Of a DNA stretch of 64,000 nt, positions 51,133-59,539 are shown one piece after another. A program made the translations under genes and the position numbers. The first letter of the stretch is position 1. Each line of letters opens with the position of its first letter. The DNA is from Nocardia uniformis NBRC 13702 (GTDB lineage Bacteria > Actinomycetota > Actinomycetes > Mycobacteriales > Mycobacteriaceae): NCBI RefSeq assembly GCF_001613345.1, contig NZ_BDCE01000072.1, forward strand, positions 102,860 through 166,859. Direction: 5' to 3'. The notes beneath the pieces were generated by a model. The model ran no database searches. It saw nothing but the letters and a program-made list of their open reading frames with translations, and was not told the DNA's origin.

Positions 51133-51939
51133 ATGCCCACAGCAACCCTCAATGGGATTCGGCTCAACTACGACGTCACCGGCAGTGGTCCGCTGGTCGT
51201 CCTGGTTATGGGAACGGGAAGCCCGGGCCGGGTATGGCGCACCTACCAGGTTCCGGCGTTGGTGGCGGCCGGGTTCCGGGTCGCGATCATGGACAACCGC
51301 GGTATCGCGCCGTCGGACGAGTGCGGCGGCGGTATGAGTGTTGCCGATCTTGTGGGCGATACGGCCGCGCTCATCGAGCATCTGGGCGGCGGCCCCGCTG
51401 CTGTGGTCGGTACATCGCTGGGGGCTCGAATCGTCCAAGAACTCGCTCTCGCGCGCCCGGACCTCGTCGGCAAGGCCGTCATGCTCGCCACGGCCGGTCG
51501 CCCACACCCGCTGACGCACACCATGAATCGAGGAGAGCAGGCCCTCTACGACAAGGACCTGCAATTGCCCGCCGAGTACGCCGCCGCGGTCAAGGCGATG
51601 CTGAACCTGTCGCCGCATTCGCTCGAAGACGCCCAGAAGGCGCAGGAATGGCTCGACATCTTCGAATACTCGGCCGCGGGCAAACCGTCGGCGGGCGTTC
51701 GAGCTCAGCTCGGTATGGACCGATCCGGAGATCGCCTGCCCGAGTACCGGCGTATCACCACCCCCAGTCTCATTATCGGGTTCGCGGATGACCGCATGGC
51801 ACCTCCGATACTCGGTCGGGAAGTGGCCGCCGCGATTCCCGGCGCGCGGTACGTGGAGATCGAGCGTTGCGGCCATTACGGCTACCTGGAACGACCCGAC
51901 GAGGTCAACCGCGTGATCATCGACTTCCTCGCTGCCTGA
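51133..51939 (+). CDS. Alpha/beta hydrolase
   Basis: 268 residues from ATG 51133. LNYDVTGSGPLVVLVMGTGSPGRVWRTYQVPALVAAGFRVAIMDNRGIAPSDE is the usual opening strand and oxyanion region; GGGPAAVVGTSLGARIVQELALARPDLVGKAVMLATAGR carries the nucleophile Ser (GTSLG); IIGFADDRMAPP gives the acid and EIERCGHYGYLERPDEVN the His. The substrate is undetermined; the family includes esterases, peroxidases and dienelactone-like hydrolases. The 279-base upstream gap contains an A+T-rich stretch (TTTACTTTACTTTCGAATC near 51023) that could be its promoter; nothing else is seen there. Confidence 0.88.
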   Translation: MPTATLNGIRLNYDVTGSGPLVVLVMGTGSPGRVWRTYQVPALVAAGFRVAIMDNRGIAPSDECGGGMSVADLVGDTAALIEHLGGGPAAVVGTSLGARIVQELALARPDLVGKAVMLATAGRPHPLTHTMNRGEQALYDKDLQLPAEYAAAVKAMLNLSPHSLEDAQKAQEWLDIFEYSAAGKPSAGVRAQLGMDRSGDRLPEYRRITTPSLIIGFADDRMAPPILGREVAAAIPGARYVEIERCGHYGYLERPDEVNRVIIDFLAA

Positions 51940-52005
51940 GCGCCTCGGGTACGTGGTCTATCCACCGACGCCGTTTCGACGAAGACGAACTCGAAAGGAA
52001 CCTGC

Positions 52006-52359
52006 ATGAACGACACCTTGCCCCCGTGCCCGTCGTGCTCCAGCCCCTACACCTATGAAATGGGCGCTCTGCTCGTGTGCCCGGAATGCGCGCACGAATG
52101 GACGCCATCGTCCGCCGCCGGGGCCGAGGGCGATGGCGACGCCGTGATCACCGATGCCGTCGGCAACGTACTTTCCGACGGCGACACCGTGACCGTCATC
52201 AAGAGCCTGAAGGTAAAGGGCAGCCCGACCGGCATCAAGGCGGGCACCAAGGTCCGGAATATTCGTCTCGTCAACGGGATCGGAGACCATGACATCGACT
52301 GCAAAGTCGACGGAATCGGACCGATGCAGCTCAAATCCAGTGTGGTGAAGAAGATCTGA
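52006..52359 (+). CDS. yjdM: Zinc ribbon protein YjdM/PhnA family
   Basis: A 117-residue protein. N-terminal zinc ribbon CPSCSSPYTYEMGALLVCPECAHEW (Cys pairs at about residues 8/11 and 25/28), then the PhnA domain with DAVGNVLSDGDTVTVIKSLKVKGSPTGIKAGTKVRNIRLVNGIGDHDIDCKVDGIGPMQLKSSVVKK. Length and motif order are those of E. coli YjdM (formerly PhnA), which is not needed for phosphonate use. Function is unresolved. AGGAACC lies before ATG 52006. The last 29 bases overlap the convergent malic-enzyme-like gene. Confidence 0.92.
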   Translation: MNDTLPPCPSCSSPYTYEMGALLVCPECAHEWTPSSAAGAEGDGDAVITDAVGNVLSDGDTVTVIKSLKVKGSPTGIKAGTKVRNIRLVNGIGDHDIDCKVDGIGPMQLKSSVVKKI

Positions 52360-53209
52360 GCCACCGTCGGCTGTCCCCGGGTGGCTCGGTCAGGGTCCTG
52401 CTGACATGCCGCGCTACAACCGGGACCAGCCGCTGGTCGTTCGGGTCGGGCAAGATCCGATCGGCCGGGGTGATCAGTGCGAGTGCGCGAGCGGCGGCGG
52501 CCAGTGCTGTACTGGTCAGGTCGATGACGTCGTGACCACACAGGGCACTCAGCAGACCCGGAAGTGGCAGTGCGGCATAAAGATACGGGTCGTTCGGGAT
52601 CGACACAGTCCGCGCTCGCATTGTCCACGGTGATGAGAGGCCGGTGAAATCGACGACCACGTCGTGGCCGGCCATGAATTGCCGCAAGGTCGTGGGGGTG
52701 GGTTCGATCGCGTGATGTACGAGCGCGGCCTCGAGTCCGGCGGCTCGCACTACCGACTCCAACCGAGGGGCATGCTCGCCGCCGAGCAGGGCCAGCCGCC
52801 CATGATCCAGGCCGATTCCTCGGAGCCGTAGCTTGGTGATCGTTGCCGCCGCGACCGCGGCGGTGAGCGCGTCGATCTCGGACACCACGACCGGCCCGCC
52901 CTCGGCCGCGATCGAGAACTGCACGGCCGTCGATCGTGCCGCGTCGAACCCCACCAACAGCACCGCCGACACCGGCGGCGACAGTTCCGCGATCCGCATG
53001 GCGACATCAGCCGGGTCATCACAGGTCAACGGCATCGGTGTCACCCGCAACGCCGTGCATTGGCTGACCAGCGTGATGTAATCCTCCATCGCTGACCAAC
53101 ACGAGCGGCCTCGGCGGTGACGGTCTCGCACCGCCACCACCGCGACCGCCACCGGCGGCGGGTCGGCACTCGTATCGTCGCCGGGCACACAAGCCGGTTG
53201 CACGCTCAC
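52331..53209 (-). CDS. Malic enzyme-like NAD(P)-binding protein without catalytic N-domain
   Basis: A 292-residue frame; Met at 53089 is an alternative start. The order VVVSEIDALTAAVAAATITKLRLRG, GRLALLGGEHAPRLESVVRAAGL, VVVDFTGL, then YLYAALPLPGLLSALCGHDVIDLTSTALAAAARALALITPADRILPDPNDQRLVPVVARHVSRTL parallels the NAD-binding half of malic enzymes (GTA..LAAL, fading Rossmann, AFPGIFRGAL, AAARALA, ILP.P.DPR..P.VA..V). The tyrosine- and lysine-bearing N-terminal domain is not visible and the glycine loop is degenerate, so decarboxylating activity is unlikely. It is separated from the PEP carboxykinase operon only by about 90 bases and points the same way. Confidence 0.6.
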   Translation of the reverse strand: MSVQPACVPGDDTSADPPPVAVAVVAVRDRHRRGRSCWSAMEDYITLVSQCTALRVTPMPLTCDDPADVAMRIAELSPPVSAVLLVGFDAARSTAVQFSIAAEGGPVVVSEIDALTAAVAAATITKLRLRGIGLDHGRLALLGGEHAPRLESVVRAAGLEAALVHHAIEPTPTTLRQFMAGHDVVVDFTGLSSPWTMRARTVSIPNDPYLYAALPLPGLLSALCGHDVIDLTSTALAAAARALALITPADRILPDPNDQRLVPVVARHVSRTLTEPPGDSRRWLRSSSPHWI

Positions 53210-53298
53210 TAGCGATGACTCCGATCATCAATTACATACTGCTGCTGTGCTGTTCGTTGACGCCTTCGCTGTGCTGGACCATGGCTCGCCTCGGTCCA

Positions 53299-53682
53299 CT
53301 AGCCTCGGCCGTGGCGGCGTTCGTAATCGCGGCGTTCCGCGTCGCCACGTGCGCGGGCCCTCGCATCGGCGAGCGTGGGGTCGAGCCCGTGCTCGGCGAG
53401 GCGGTGGCGTCGAAAGACGTAGGTCAGCGCGACGGCGAAGTAGATCAACGGCAGATACAGCAGCGCCATCATCGCCAGGCCCATCCACGCCGGACCCGGG
53501 ATCAGCAGGAACAAACACAGCGGCGGGATAACTGGAACGAGGACTCGCAGCAGATACCGGCGGGTCGCGCCGGGGCCGGTGAGGTCTTCGAGTACCCACT
53601 GCGACATCGACGAGGGCAGGGTCGCGCCGGTGATGTAGCGCAGCCGCTGTCCCAGTGTGGGTGTGGGGTACTCACCACTCAT
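53299..53682 (-). CDS. DUF5313 family membrane protein
   Basis: 127 residues from the ATG in TGATG that also ends sulP. SGEYPTPTLGQRLRYITGATLPSSMSQWVLEDLTGPGATRRYLLRVLVPVIPPLCLFLLIPGPAWMGLAMMALLYLPLIYFAVALTYVFRRHRLAEHGLDP. Two membrane helices (about residues 45-65 and 67-92) and the RLRYITGATLP opening and HRLxxHGLDP end match the actinobacterial DUF5313 family. It is the last gene of the arsR-pckG-sulP operon and is translationally coupled to the transporter, hinting at an accessory role in it. Confidence 0.85.
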   Translation of the reverse strand: MSGEYPTPTLGQRLRYITGATLPSSMSQWVLEDLTGPGATRRYLLRVLVPVIPPLCLFLLIPGPAWMGLAMMALLYLPLIYFAVALTYVFRRHRLAEHGLDPTLADARARARGDAERRDYERRHGRG

Positions 53683-55325
53683 CAGTTCTGTCCTGACGGT
53701 TCGGGACGGTGTGCGCGGGCATAGGCGATGGCGTCGGGGGTGTGGTCGAAGACGCGTTCGTCGATGGGGGAGGGCAGTGCGCCGATCGCGGTGAGGCGGC
53801 GGCGGTGGTCGTCGCGCAGGCCGGACATGAGCACGGTGATGCGGCGGTGCTCGAGCTTGCCGATGACATCCTTGAGGACGAGCGCGCCCGTGGTGTCGAG
53901 GGCGGTGATGCGCGACATCCGAATGATCACGACCCTGACATCGGTGAGTTCGGCGAGCTCGAGGAGGAATCGATGCGCCGCGGCGAAGAATAGCGGCCCG
54001 TCGATCCGATAGGCGACGATGTGGTCGTGCAGCAGGTTGTGCTCCTCGGCGAGATGATCGGTGTCGTCGAGCGGAACCTGGTGCAGCCGAGCTTCTTTCG
54101 CCACCGATCGGAGCGCGAGCACAACAGCGAACCCGATGCCGACCGCTACCGCGGTCACCAGATCCAGTGCGACTGTGACCAGGAAGGTCACCGCCATGAT
54201 CGCGGCGTCGCCGCGCGAGGCACGGGCGATCGCGGCCAGCGATGCCGTTTCCACCATGCGCACCGTGGTCGCCAGCAGCACGCCCGCCAGTGCGGCCAAC
54301 GGGATCTCGGCAACCAAGGGAGCCGCGAGGTAGATGATCGCGGCCAACACCACTGCGTGTGTCAGTGCCGCCAGCCGGGTACGCGCGCCGGAACGGACGT
54401 TCACCGCGGTGCGGGCGATAGCGCCGGTGGCGGGTACGCCGCCGAACAGCGGTGCGGCGATATTGGCCAGGCCCTGGCCGAACAGTTCGCGGTCGGGGTT
54501 GTGGCGTGTCCCCACGGCCATGGCGTCGGCCGCGGTGGCTGACAGCAGCGATTCCAACGCGGCGAGCGCCGCCACCGCCAGCGCGGGGGCCAGCAGCGGA
54601 ACCAGCTGCTCGGCCTGAACGAATCCTAGTGTGGGAGCAGGCAATCCGGACGGAATGATGCCGATCGTGGCCAGCGTCAGATCGAACAACCTCGTGATGA
54701 TCGTCGCGGCGGCGACGGCCAGCAGCGCGAAGGGCAACTTCGGCAGATATCTCCCGCCCACGAGCATCACGACCGCCACGGCCAGCGTGGCGGCCAGCGA
54801 CATCAGGTCGGGGTGCGACATGAACTGGTGCACAGCATCGAACGCCGACTGCCACACCTTCTCACCCTCGGCATGGTCGATACCGAGCGCGGAGGGGAAC
54901 TGCTGCAGTGCGATGACGACCGCGATTCCGGCGGTGAAGCCCTCGATCACCGGGGCGGGCACGTATCGCACTGCCCGCCCGACCCCGGCGACCGCGAGCA
55001 CCACCAGCATGAGTCCCGCCAGCAGCCCCACTGTCAGAACCCCGCCCCCGCCATGCTGATGGAAGATTGGGACCAGGACGACGGTCATCGCCCCCGTCGG
55101 TCCGGACACCTGGAAACGTGAGCCACCGAATACCGCCGCCACCACGCCCGCGATGACCGCGGTGGCCAATCCGGCCGCGGCTCCCAGGCCGGAACTGATG
55201 CCGAATCCGAGTGCCAGCGGCAGCGCGACCAGGGCGACGATCAGACCCGAAAGTAGGTCGGCCCCCGGCGATTTGATTGCCGGGGCCCAATCCCTCCGGC
55301 TGGGCAGTAGTGCGCGCACGGTCAC
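53682..55325 (-). CDS. SulP family anion transporter with STAS domain
   Basis: 547 residues. The membrane domain opens SPGADLLSGLIVALVALPLALGFGISSGLGAAAGLATAVIAG, includes the SulP signature GGSRFQVSGPTGAMTVVLVPI, and ends in TFLVTVALDLVTAVAVGIGFAVVLAL. The C-terminal STAS domain (AYRIDGPLFFAAAHRFLLELAELTDVRVVIIRMSRITALDTTGALVLKDVI) has the usual DTTG loop. SulP proteins carry sulfate, bicarbonate or dicarboxylates. GTG 55325 overlaps the PEP carboxykinase stop as GTGA, and the 3' end overlaps the DUF5313 start, so this transporter is tightly tied to a C4/C3-CO2 enzyme; bicarbonate or a C4 acid is a reasonable guess. Confidence 0.92.
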   Translation of the reverse strand: MTVRALLPSRRDWAPAIKSPGADLLSGLIVALVALPLALGFGISSGLGAAAGLATAVIAGVVAAVFGGSRFQVSGPTGAMTVVLVPIFHQHGGGGVLTVGLLAGLMLVVLAVAGVGRAVRYVPAPVIEGFTAGIAVVIALQQFPSALGIDHAEGEKVWQSAFDAVHQFMSHPDLMSLAATLAVAVVMLVGGRYLPKLPFALLAVAAATIITRLFDLTLATIGIIPSGLPAPTLGFVQAEQLVPLLAPALAVAALAALESLLSATAADAMAVGTRHNPDRELFGQGLANIAAPLFGGVPATGAIARTAVNVRSGARTRLAALTHAVVLAAIIYLAAPLVAEIPLAALAGVLLATTVRMVETASLAAIARASRGDAAIMAVTFLVTVALDLVTAVAVGIGFAVVLALRSVAKEARLHQVPLDDTDHLAEEHNLLHDHIVAYRIDGPLFFAAAHRFLLELAELTDVRVVIIRMSRITALDTTGALVLKDVIGKLEHRRITVLMSGLRDDHRRRLTAIGALPSPIDERVFDHTPDAIAYARAHRPEPSGQN

Positions 55326-57175
55326 CGAGTGTCGGCAAGCCGGTGCTCGAGCGCCGCGAGTTGTTCACGCAGGGCGTCCGGCAAACGATCGTCGCCGATG
55401 GCGGCGTACCACTCGTCGATCAGCAGAGTTTCGGCCGTCCACTCGTGTCTATTGACCGCGAGCGCGTCGGAGACCAGTGCCGTGTAGCCCGCGCCGAGGC
55501 CGGTCAGGTCGAGCGCGTCCGCGGTGGGCACATATCCGATCGGCGTAGCAATGGCCTCCCCCTCGCCCTCGATGCGTTCGAGCGCCCACTTCAGAACGCG
55601 GATATTGTCACCGAAGCCGGGCCAGAGGAATTTGCCGTCGGCGCTGCGCCGGAACCAGTTGACCTGGAAGATCTTCGGTAGCCGCGCGCCTTCGCGGTCG
55701 GCCAGCGACAGCCAGTGCGCGAAATAGTCGCCCACGTGGTAGCCGAGGAACGGCAGCATAGCCATCGGATCGCGCCGGACCACGCCGATCGTGCCGGTGG
55801 CGGCGGCGGTGGTCTCCGACGACAGCACCGACGCGGTGAACACTCCGTGCGCCCAGTCGAAGGACTCGCTCACGAGCGGAATGGTGCTCGCACGGCGACC
55901 GCCGAAGAAGAACGCCGAGATCGGGACTCCTGCCGGGTCGTTCCACTCCGGCGCGACGGACGGGCACTGCTCGATCGGGGTGCAATATCGCGAATTCGGA
56001 TGTGCGGCGGTTGTTTCCGACGCGGGGGTCCAGTCCCGACCGTGCCAGTCGATGAGATGATCGGGTGCCTCGTCGGTCATACCCTCCCACCACACGTCCC
56101 CGTCATCGGTGAGCGCCACATTCGTGAACACCGAATTGCCGCGTTCGATGGTCGCGATCGCGTTCGGATTGGTCTGCGAGCCTGTTCCCGGCGCGACACC
56201 GAAGAACCCGGCCTCCGGATTGACCGCGTACAGGCGTCCGTCCGCGCCGAAACGCAGCCAGGCGATATCGTCGCCGACCGTCTCCGCCTTCCATCCCTCC
56301 AGCGCGGGTTCGAGCATGGCGAGATTGGTCTTGCCGCACGAGGACGGGAATGCCGCCGCGATGTAGTGCGTCTTGCCTTGCGGGGAGGTGAGTTTCAGGA
56401 TGAGCATGTGCTCTGCCAGCCAGCCCTCGTCGCGACCGATCACCGAGGCGATGCGTAGTGCGAAGCACTTCTTGCCCAGCAGCGCGTTGCCGCCGTAGCC
56501 GGAGCCGTAGCTCCAGATGGTGCGGCTCTCCGGGAAATGCGCGATGTACTTGGTCTTGTCGCAGGGCCACGGCACATCCGGCTGCCCATCGCCGAGCGGC
56601 GCGCCCACGGAGTGCAGGCATTTGACGAATTCGGTTCCGTCGGTGAACTTCTCCCACACCTGCGCGCCCGAGCGGGTCATCACCTGCATAGACACCGCGA
56701 CGTACTCCGAATCTGTGATCTGCACACCGAATTTCGGGTCCTCGGCGTCCAGCGGCCCCATGCAGAAGGCGATGACGTACATGGTCCGCCCGGACATCGC
56801 CCCGCGGTAGTGCTCGGTCATGACCGTGCGCATATCGACCGGATCCACCCAGTTGTTCGTGGGTCCGGCGTCCGACTCGTTCTCCGAGCAGATAAAGGTG
56901 CGATCCTCCACCCGCGCCACATCTTCGGGATCGGACGCGCACCAGAAGGAGTTCGGCTTCGCCGTCAGCCGGACGAACGTGCCCTTCTCGACCAGTTGGT
57001 CGGTGAGCCGGTCCCATTCGGCGCGCGAGCCGTTGCAGAACACTATGTTGTCCGGCGCGGTGAGCGCGGCGACTTCGTCGATCCACATCAGGATGGCCTT
57101 GTGGTCGGTCGGCGCCGCCGGTGCCGACGTGGTGACAGTGGTCGGGTGGTCGGTCACGGCGAATGTCTCCTTCAT
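55322..57175 (-). CDS. pckG: Phosphoenolpyruvate carboxykinase (GTP)
   Basis: A 617-residue enzyme converting oxaloacetate and GTP to PEP, CO2 and GDP, the first step of gluconeogenesis from lipids. Visible motifs: NIVFCNGSRAEWDRLTDQLVEKG, RTMYVIAFCMGP, SYGSGYGGNALLGKKCFALRIAS, kinase-1 P-loop FPSSCGKTN (276-284) with the mobile-loop Cys, ETVGDDIAWLRFG (metal site), and the guanine-site region FQVNWFRRSADGKFLWPGFGDNIRVLKW. Normal length. It lies downstream of arsR and overlaps sulP. A TATATAGG-containing A+T-rich stretch precedes the gene, so it may have its own promoter. Confidence 0.96.
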   Translation of the reverse strand: MKETFAVTDHPTTVTTSAPAAPTDHKAILMWIDEVAALTAPDNIVFCNGSRAEWDRLTDQLVEKGTFVRLTAKPNSFWCASDPEDVARVEDRTFICSENESDAGPTNNWVDPVDMRTVMTEHYRGAMSGRTMYVIAFCMGPLDAEDPKFGVQITDSEYVAVSMQVMTRSGAQVWEKFTDGTEFVKCLHSVGAPLGDGQPDVPWPCDKTKYIAHFPESRTIWSYGSGYGGNALLGKKCFALRIASVIGRDEGWLAEHMLILKLTSPQGKTHYIAAAFPSSCGKTNLAMLEPALEGWKAETVGDDIAWLRFGADGRLYAVNPEAGFFGVAPGTGSQTNPNAIATIERGNSVFTNVALTDDGDVWWEGMTDEAPDHLIDWHGRDWTPASETTAAHPNSRYCTPIEQCPSVAPEWNDPAGVPISAFFFGGRRASTIPLVSESFDWAHGVFTASVLSSETTAAATGTIGVVRRDPMAMLPFLGYHVGDYFAHWLSLADREGARLPKIFQVNWFRRSADGKFLWPGFGDNIRVLKWALERIEGEGEAIATPIGYVPTADALDLTGLGAGYTALVSDALAVNRHEWTAETLLIDEWYAAIGDDRLPDALREQLAALEHRLADTR

Positions 57176-57194
57176 GAAACTATATAGGTAGTTA

Positions 57195-57215
57195 GTTTAG
57201 AAAATCTGCAATCAG
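57195..57215. promoter_or_regulatory. Promoter-proximal motif between arsR and pckG
   Basis: GTTTAG (57195-57200) and TCTGCAATCAG (57205-57215) lie in the 77-base A+T-rich gap before pckG. The same 11-mer occurs inverted upstream of arsR (57636-57646), also with GTTTAG nearby, suggesting one regulator at both places. Confidence 0.45.
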
Positions 57216-57252
57216 TGGCGACGCGCACACCCACCACCGCTGAGTTCGGGTG

Positions 57253-57582
57253 TTAAGCGGGCTGCTCCAAAGCCTCGACTTGACCGGCGACAACGCCGGT
57301 GAGAATGGCACGCGCGGTCGCCAGCAATTGCGCGACCTCCGGGGAGGCGAGTTCGTAGGTCACCGACAACCCTTCGCGGCGCGCGGTCACCAGACCGGCA
57401 CGACGCAGGATCGACAACTGCTGCGACAGATTGGCCGGTTCCACGCCGATCTCCGCCAGCATCTCCGACACCGCATGGTCGCGTTCACTGAGAAGTTCGA
57501 GGACGCGGATGCGGACAGGATGTCCGAGTGTCTTGAAGAAGTCGGCCTTCATCTGATACAGCGGTCGTTGCAATCCTGGCAT
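57253..57582 (-). CDS. ArsR/SmtB-type regulator without cysteines
   Basis: A 109-residue winged-helix repressor: MKADFFKTLGHPVRIRVLELLSERDHAVSEMLAEIGVEPANLSQQLSILRRAGLVTARREGLSVTYELASPEVAQLLATARAILTGVV. The recognition helix region ANLSQQLSILRRAGLV is normal, but no Cys is present and no obvious His/Asp metal site is seen, so a metal-thiol sensor is unlikely. ArsR regulators are often found beside SulP transporters in actinobacteria. Here pckG is placed between them. The first gene of the operon, it probably controls its own promoter and that of pckG. Confidence 0.9.
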   Translation of the reverse strand: MPGLQRPLYQMKADFFKTLGHPVRIRVLELLSERDHAVSEMLAEIGVEPANLSQQLSILRRAGLVTARREGLSVTYELASPEVAQLLATARAILTGVVAGQVEALEQPA

Positions 57583-57635
57583 CTGCGATCACTCCTTCCG
57601 CTGGTGGCGGTATCGACTCGGGCAACCGCACGGTG

Positions 57636-57653
57636 CTGATTGCAGAGTTTAGC
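57636..57653. promoter_or_regulatory. Motif upstream of arsR shared with the pckG promoter
   Basis: CTGATTGCAGA (57636-57646) followed by GTTTAG (57648-57653), 54 bases before the arsR ATG. Inverted copy of the 57205-57215 element. It overlaps the possible TTG start of the divergent hydrolase frame. Confidence 0.45.
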
Positions 57654-58149
57654 AAACAGCTTAGCCCTTGAGCCCGCCGACAGCGACACGCTTGTGCTGC
57701 CCGGCCTCGGCATGAGCGCGGGCGGACCAAATGACTGGTCCCGCTGGGTCGACGAACTCCTGGCGGACAGCGAGGTTCGACGCCTGATCGGGCATTCGAT
57801 CGGATCCGCCGTCGCGGTGGAAGCCGCGAGCCGCAAACCCCACCGGGTGGACCGACTCACGCTGGTAGCCCCGTTCTTCCTCCAGCCCGGACCGGGTGTC
57901 CTGGCCAGGGCGAGCCTGCTCACCGGTTTCATCCTGCGGCACGCGAAGGCAGAATCCCTCGCCGCGCGTCTCACCGGCGACCGAACCCACGCGCCCACCC
58001 TCACCACCAGCATTGCCGACCTGCGCCGACCCGGGACCGCGAACCGAGTCGGCCGTCTGCTGAGCCGCAGCGTCGATATGCGTTGGCGGGCAGACCTGCT
58101 GGACAAACGATCACCAGAATCGCAGGCGCGGGACACCATCCGCAACTGA
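57640..58149 (+). pseudogene. Alpha/beta hydrolase, apparently truncated
   Basis: A 169-codon frame. DTLVLPGLGMSAGGPNDWSRWVDELLADSEVRRLIGHSIGSAVAVEAASRKPHRVDRLTLVAPFFLQPG is a standard hydrolase start with nucleophile GHSIG. The protein ends after RADLLDKRSPESQARDTIRN without the later strands that supply the acid and His; normal members are about 250 residues. The only starts are a TTG at 57640 inside the arsR control region or an internal ATG 57712. A short functional variant is not excluded. It is divergent from arsR. Confidence 0.5.
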
Positions 58150-58343
58150 CACACCCTGCTGCTCTGGTACGAGCACTCGAGTCGATGGACCCCGTCCGGT
58201 TGTCGAGCCGCTGATCAGATGTAGTTGTGTTGCTGGACCTTTGTGTTCAGCGCACGATGCTCGTGGCCGTGTCGTGCACTACCCTGGCCGTCGGGTGTTG
58301 TGCCCGTGACGGACTGGGTGCTGCGCCCGGGGAGGAACGATAG

Positions 58344-59492
58344 ATGGGCCTGTTAGGGAAACTGCGCGGTGAACTCGTCGACATCATCGAATGGCTCGAC
58401 GATTCGCGGACCACGCTGGCGTGGCGATTCCCGCGCTATCAGAACGAGATCAAGAACGGTGCCGAACTCATTGTCCGGGAAGGTCAGGAGGCGGTCTTCG
58501 TCTATCGGGGTCAGCTGGCCGACCGGTTCGGGCCCGGGCATTACACGCTGACGACGGAGAATATGCCGCTGCTGTCCACCCTGCAGGGCTGGAAACACGG
58601 CTTCAACAGCCCATTCCGGTCGGAGGTGTACTTCATCAGCACCCGCCCTGTCACCGATCTGCGGTGGGGCACACCGCAACCGGTGACGGTGCGTGATCCC
58701 GACTTCCGGATGGTGCAGGTGCGTGCGAACGGTACCTGCGTCCTGAAGATCGTCGACGCCGAGATCTTCCTGCGCGAGGTGATTGGCACCGACAGCGTGG
58801 TCGAGGTGCAGGAGATCTCCGAATTGCTGCGCCGCGTGATTACGCTCGCCTTTTCGGACATGGTCCTCGAAAGCGGCCTCGGCGCAATCGATTTGCAGGG
58901 TCGGCAGGTTGCGCTTTCGGAGAAGTTGCGTGATTTCGTCGCCGAACGGGTGGACGACGAGTTCGGTCTCGGCATCGACGCGGTCACCCTGACCATATCG
59001 CTGCCCGAGGAGATCACCCAGGCCATGACTCGCGGCGTCGCACGCGGTGTGGAACAGGGTGGCTACCTGGACAATGTCGGTGATATGGGCCGCTTCCAGC
59101 AGGCGAAGGCGGCAGAGGCGATGGTCGCCGCAGCCGAGAATCCCTCCGGCGGCGGTGCCATGGGCGCGATGATGCAGGCCGGAATGGGTGTGGCGATGGG
59201 CGGACATATGGCCAATGCCATGCAGGGCGGAATCGCCCCGCAGGCAGCCCCGCCCCCGCTGCCGACACAGCAGGCATTCCATGTGGAGCAGGGCGGGCAG
59301 CCAGCGGGTCCGTACACCATCGCGCAAATCCAGCAGGGAGTGTCTACCGGGCAGGTCAGCGCCAACACCATGGTGTGGGCCAACGGGATGGCGAATTGGG
59401 TCCCGGCCTCGACGGTTCCCGCTCTGCAGGCGCTGTTCACGGCACCGCCACCGCTGCCCGGTACGCCGCCGCCGATGGCGCCGTCGTCATGA
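58344..59492 (+). CDS. SPFH-domain (virion core/YdjI-like) protein with GYF_2 domain
   Basis: 382 residues behind GGAGGAACGAT. The N-terminal SPFH region is VDIIEWLDDSRTTLAWRFPRYQNEIKNGAELIVREGQEAVFVYRGQLADRFGPGHYTLTTENMPLLSTLQGWKHGFNSPFRSEVYFISTRPVTDLRWGTPQPVTVRDPDFRMVQVRANGTCVLKI, then LSEKLRDFVAERVDDEFGLGIDAVTLTISLPEEI. A Gly/Met/Ala linker follows, then a GYF_2 domain GGQPAGPYTIAQIQQGVSTGQVSANTMVWANGMANWVPASTVPAL. YdjI-type SPFH proteins form membrane-associated scaffolds that recruit partners. It is the first gene of a three-gene module with a zinc-ribbon and a coiled-coil membrane protein. Confidence 0.88.
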   Translation: MGLLGKLRGELVDIIEWLDDSRTTLAWRFPRYQNEIKNGAELIVREGQEAVFVYRGQLADRFGPGHYTLTTENMPLLSTLQGWKHGFNSPFRSEVYFISTRPVTDLRWGTPQPVTVRDPDFRMVQVRANGTCVLKIVDAEIFLREVIGTDSVVEVQEISELLRRVITLAFSDMVLESGLGAIDLQGRQVALSEKLRDFVAERVDDEFGLGIDAVTLTISLPEEITQAMTRGVARGVEQGGYLDNVGDMGRFQQAKAAEAMVAAAENPSGGGAMGAMMQAGMGVAMGGHMANAMQGGIAPQAAPPPLPTQQAFHVEQGGQPAGPYTIAQIQQGVSTGQVSANTMVWANGMANWVPASTVPALQALFTAPPPLPGTPPPMAPSS

Positions 59493-59539
59493 CCGTGGGG
59501 ATCAGTGGGAAGAGCTCGAGCAGTTAGAACTGAACAACC

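Noticed and set aside
52358..52387. GAGCCACC/GGTGGCTC hairpin as a terminator
   Set aside because: It lies inside the end of the malic-enzyme-like coding frame with a 14-base loop; weak and not clearly functional.
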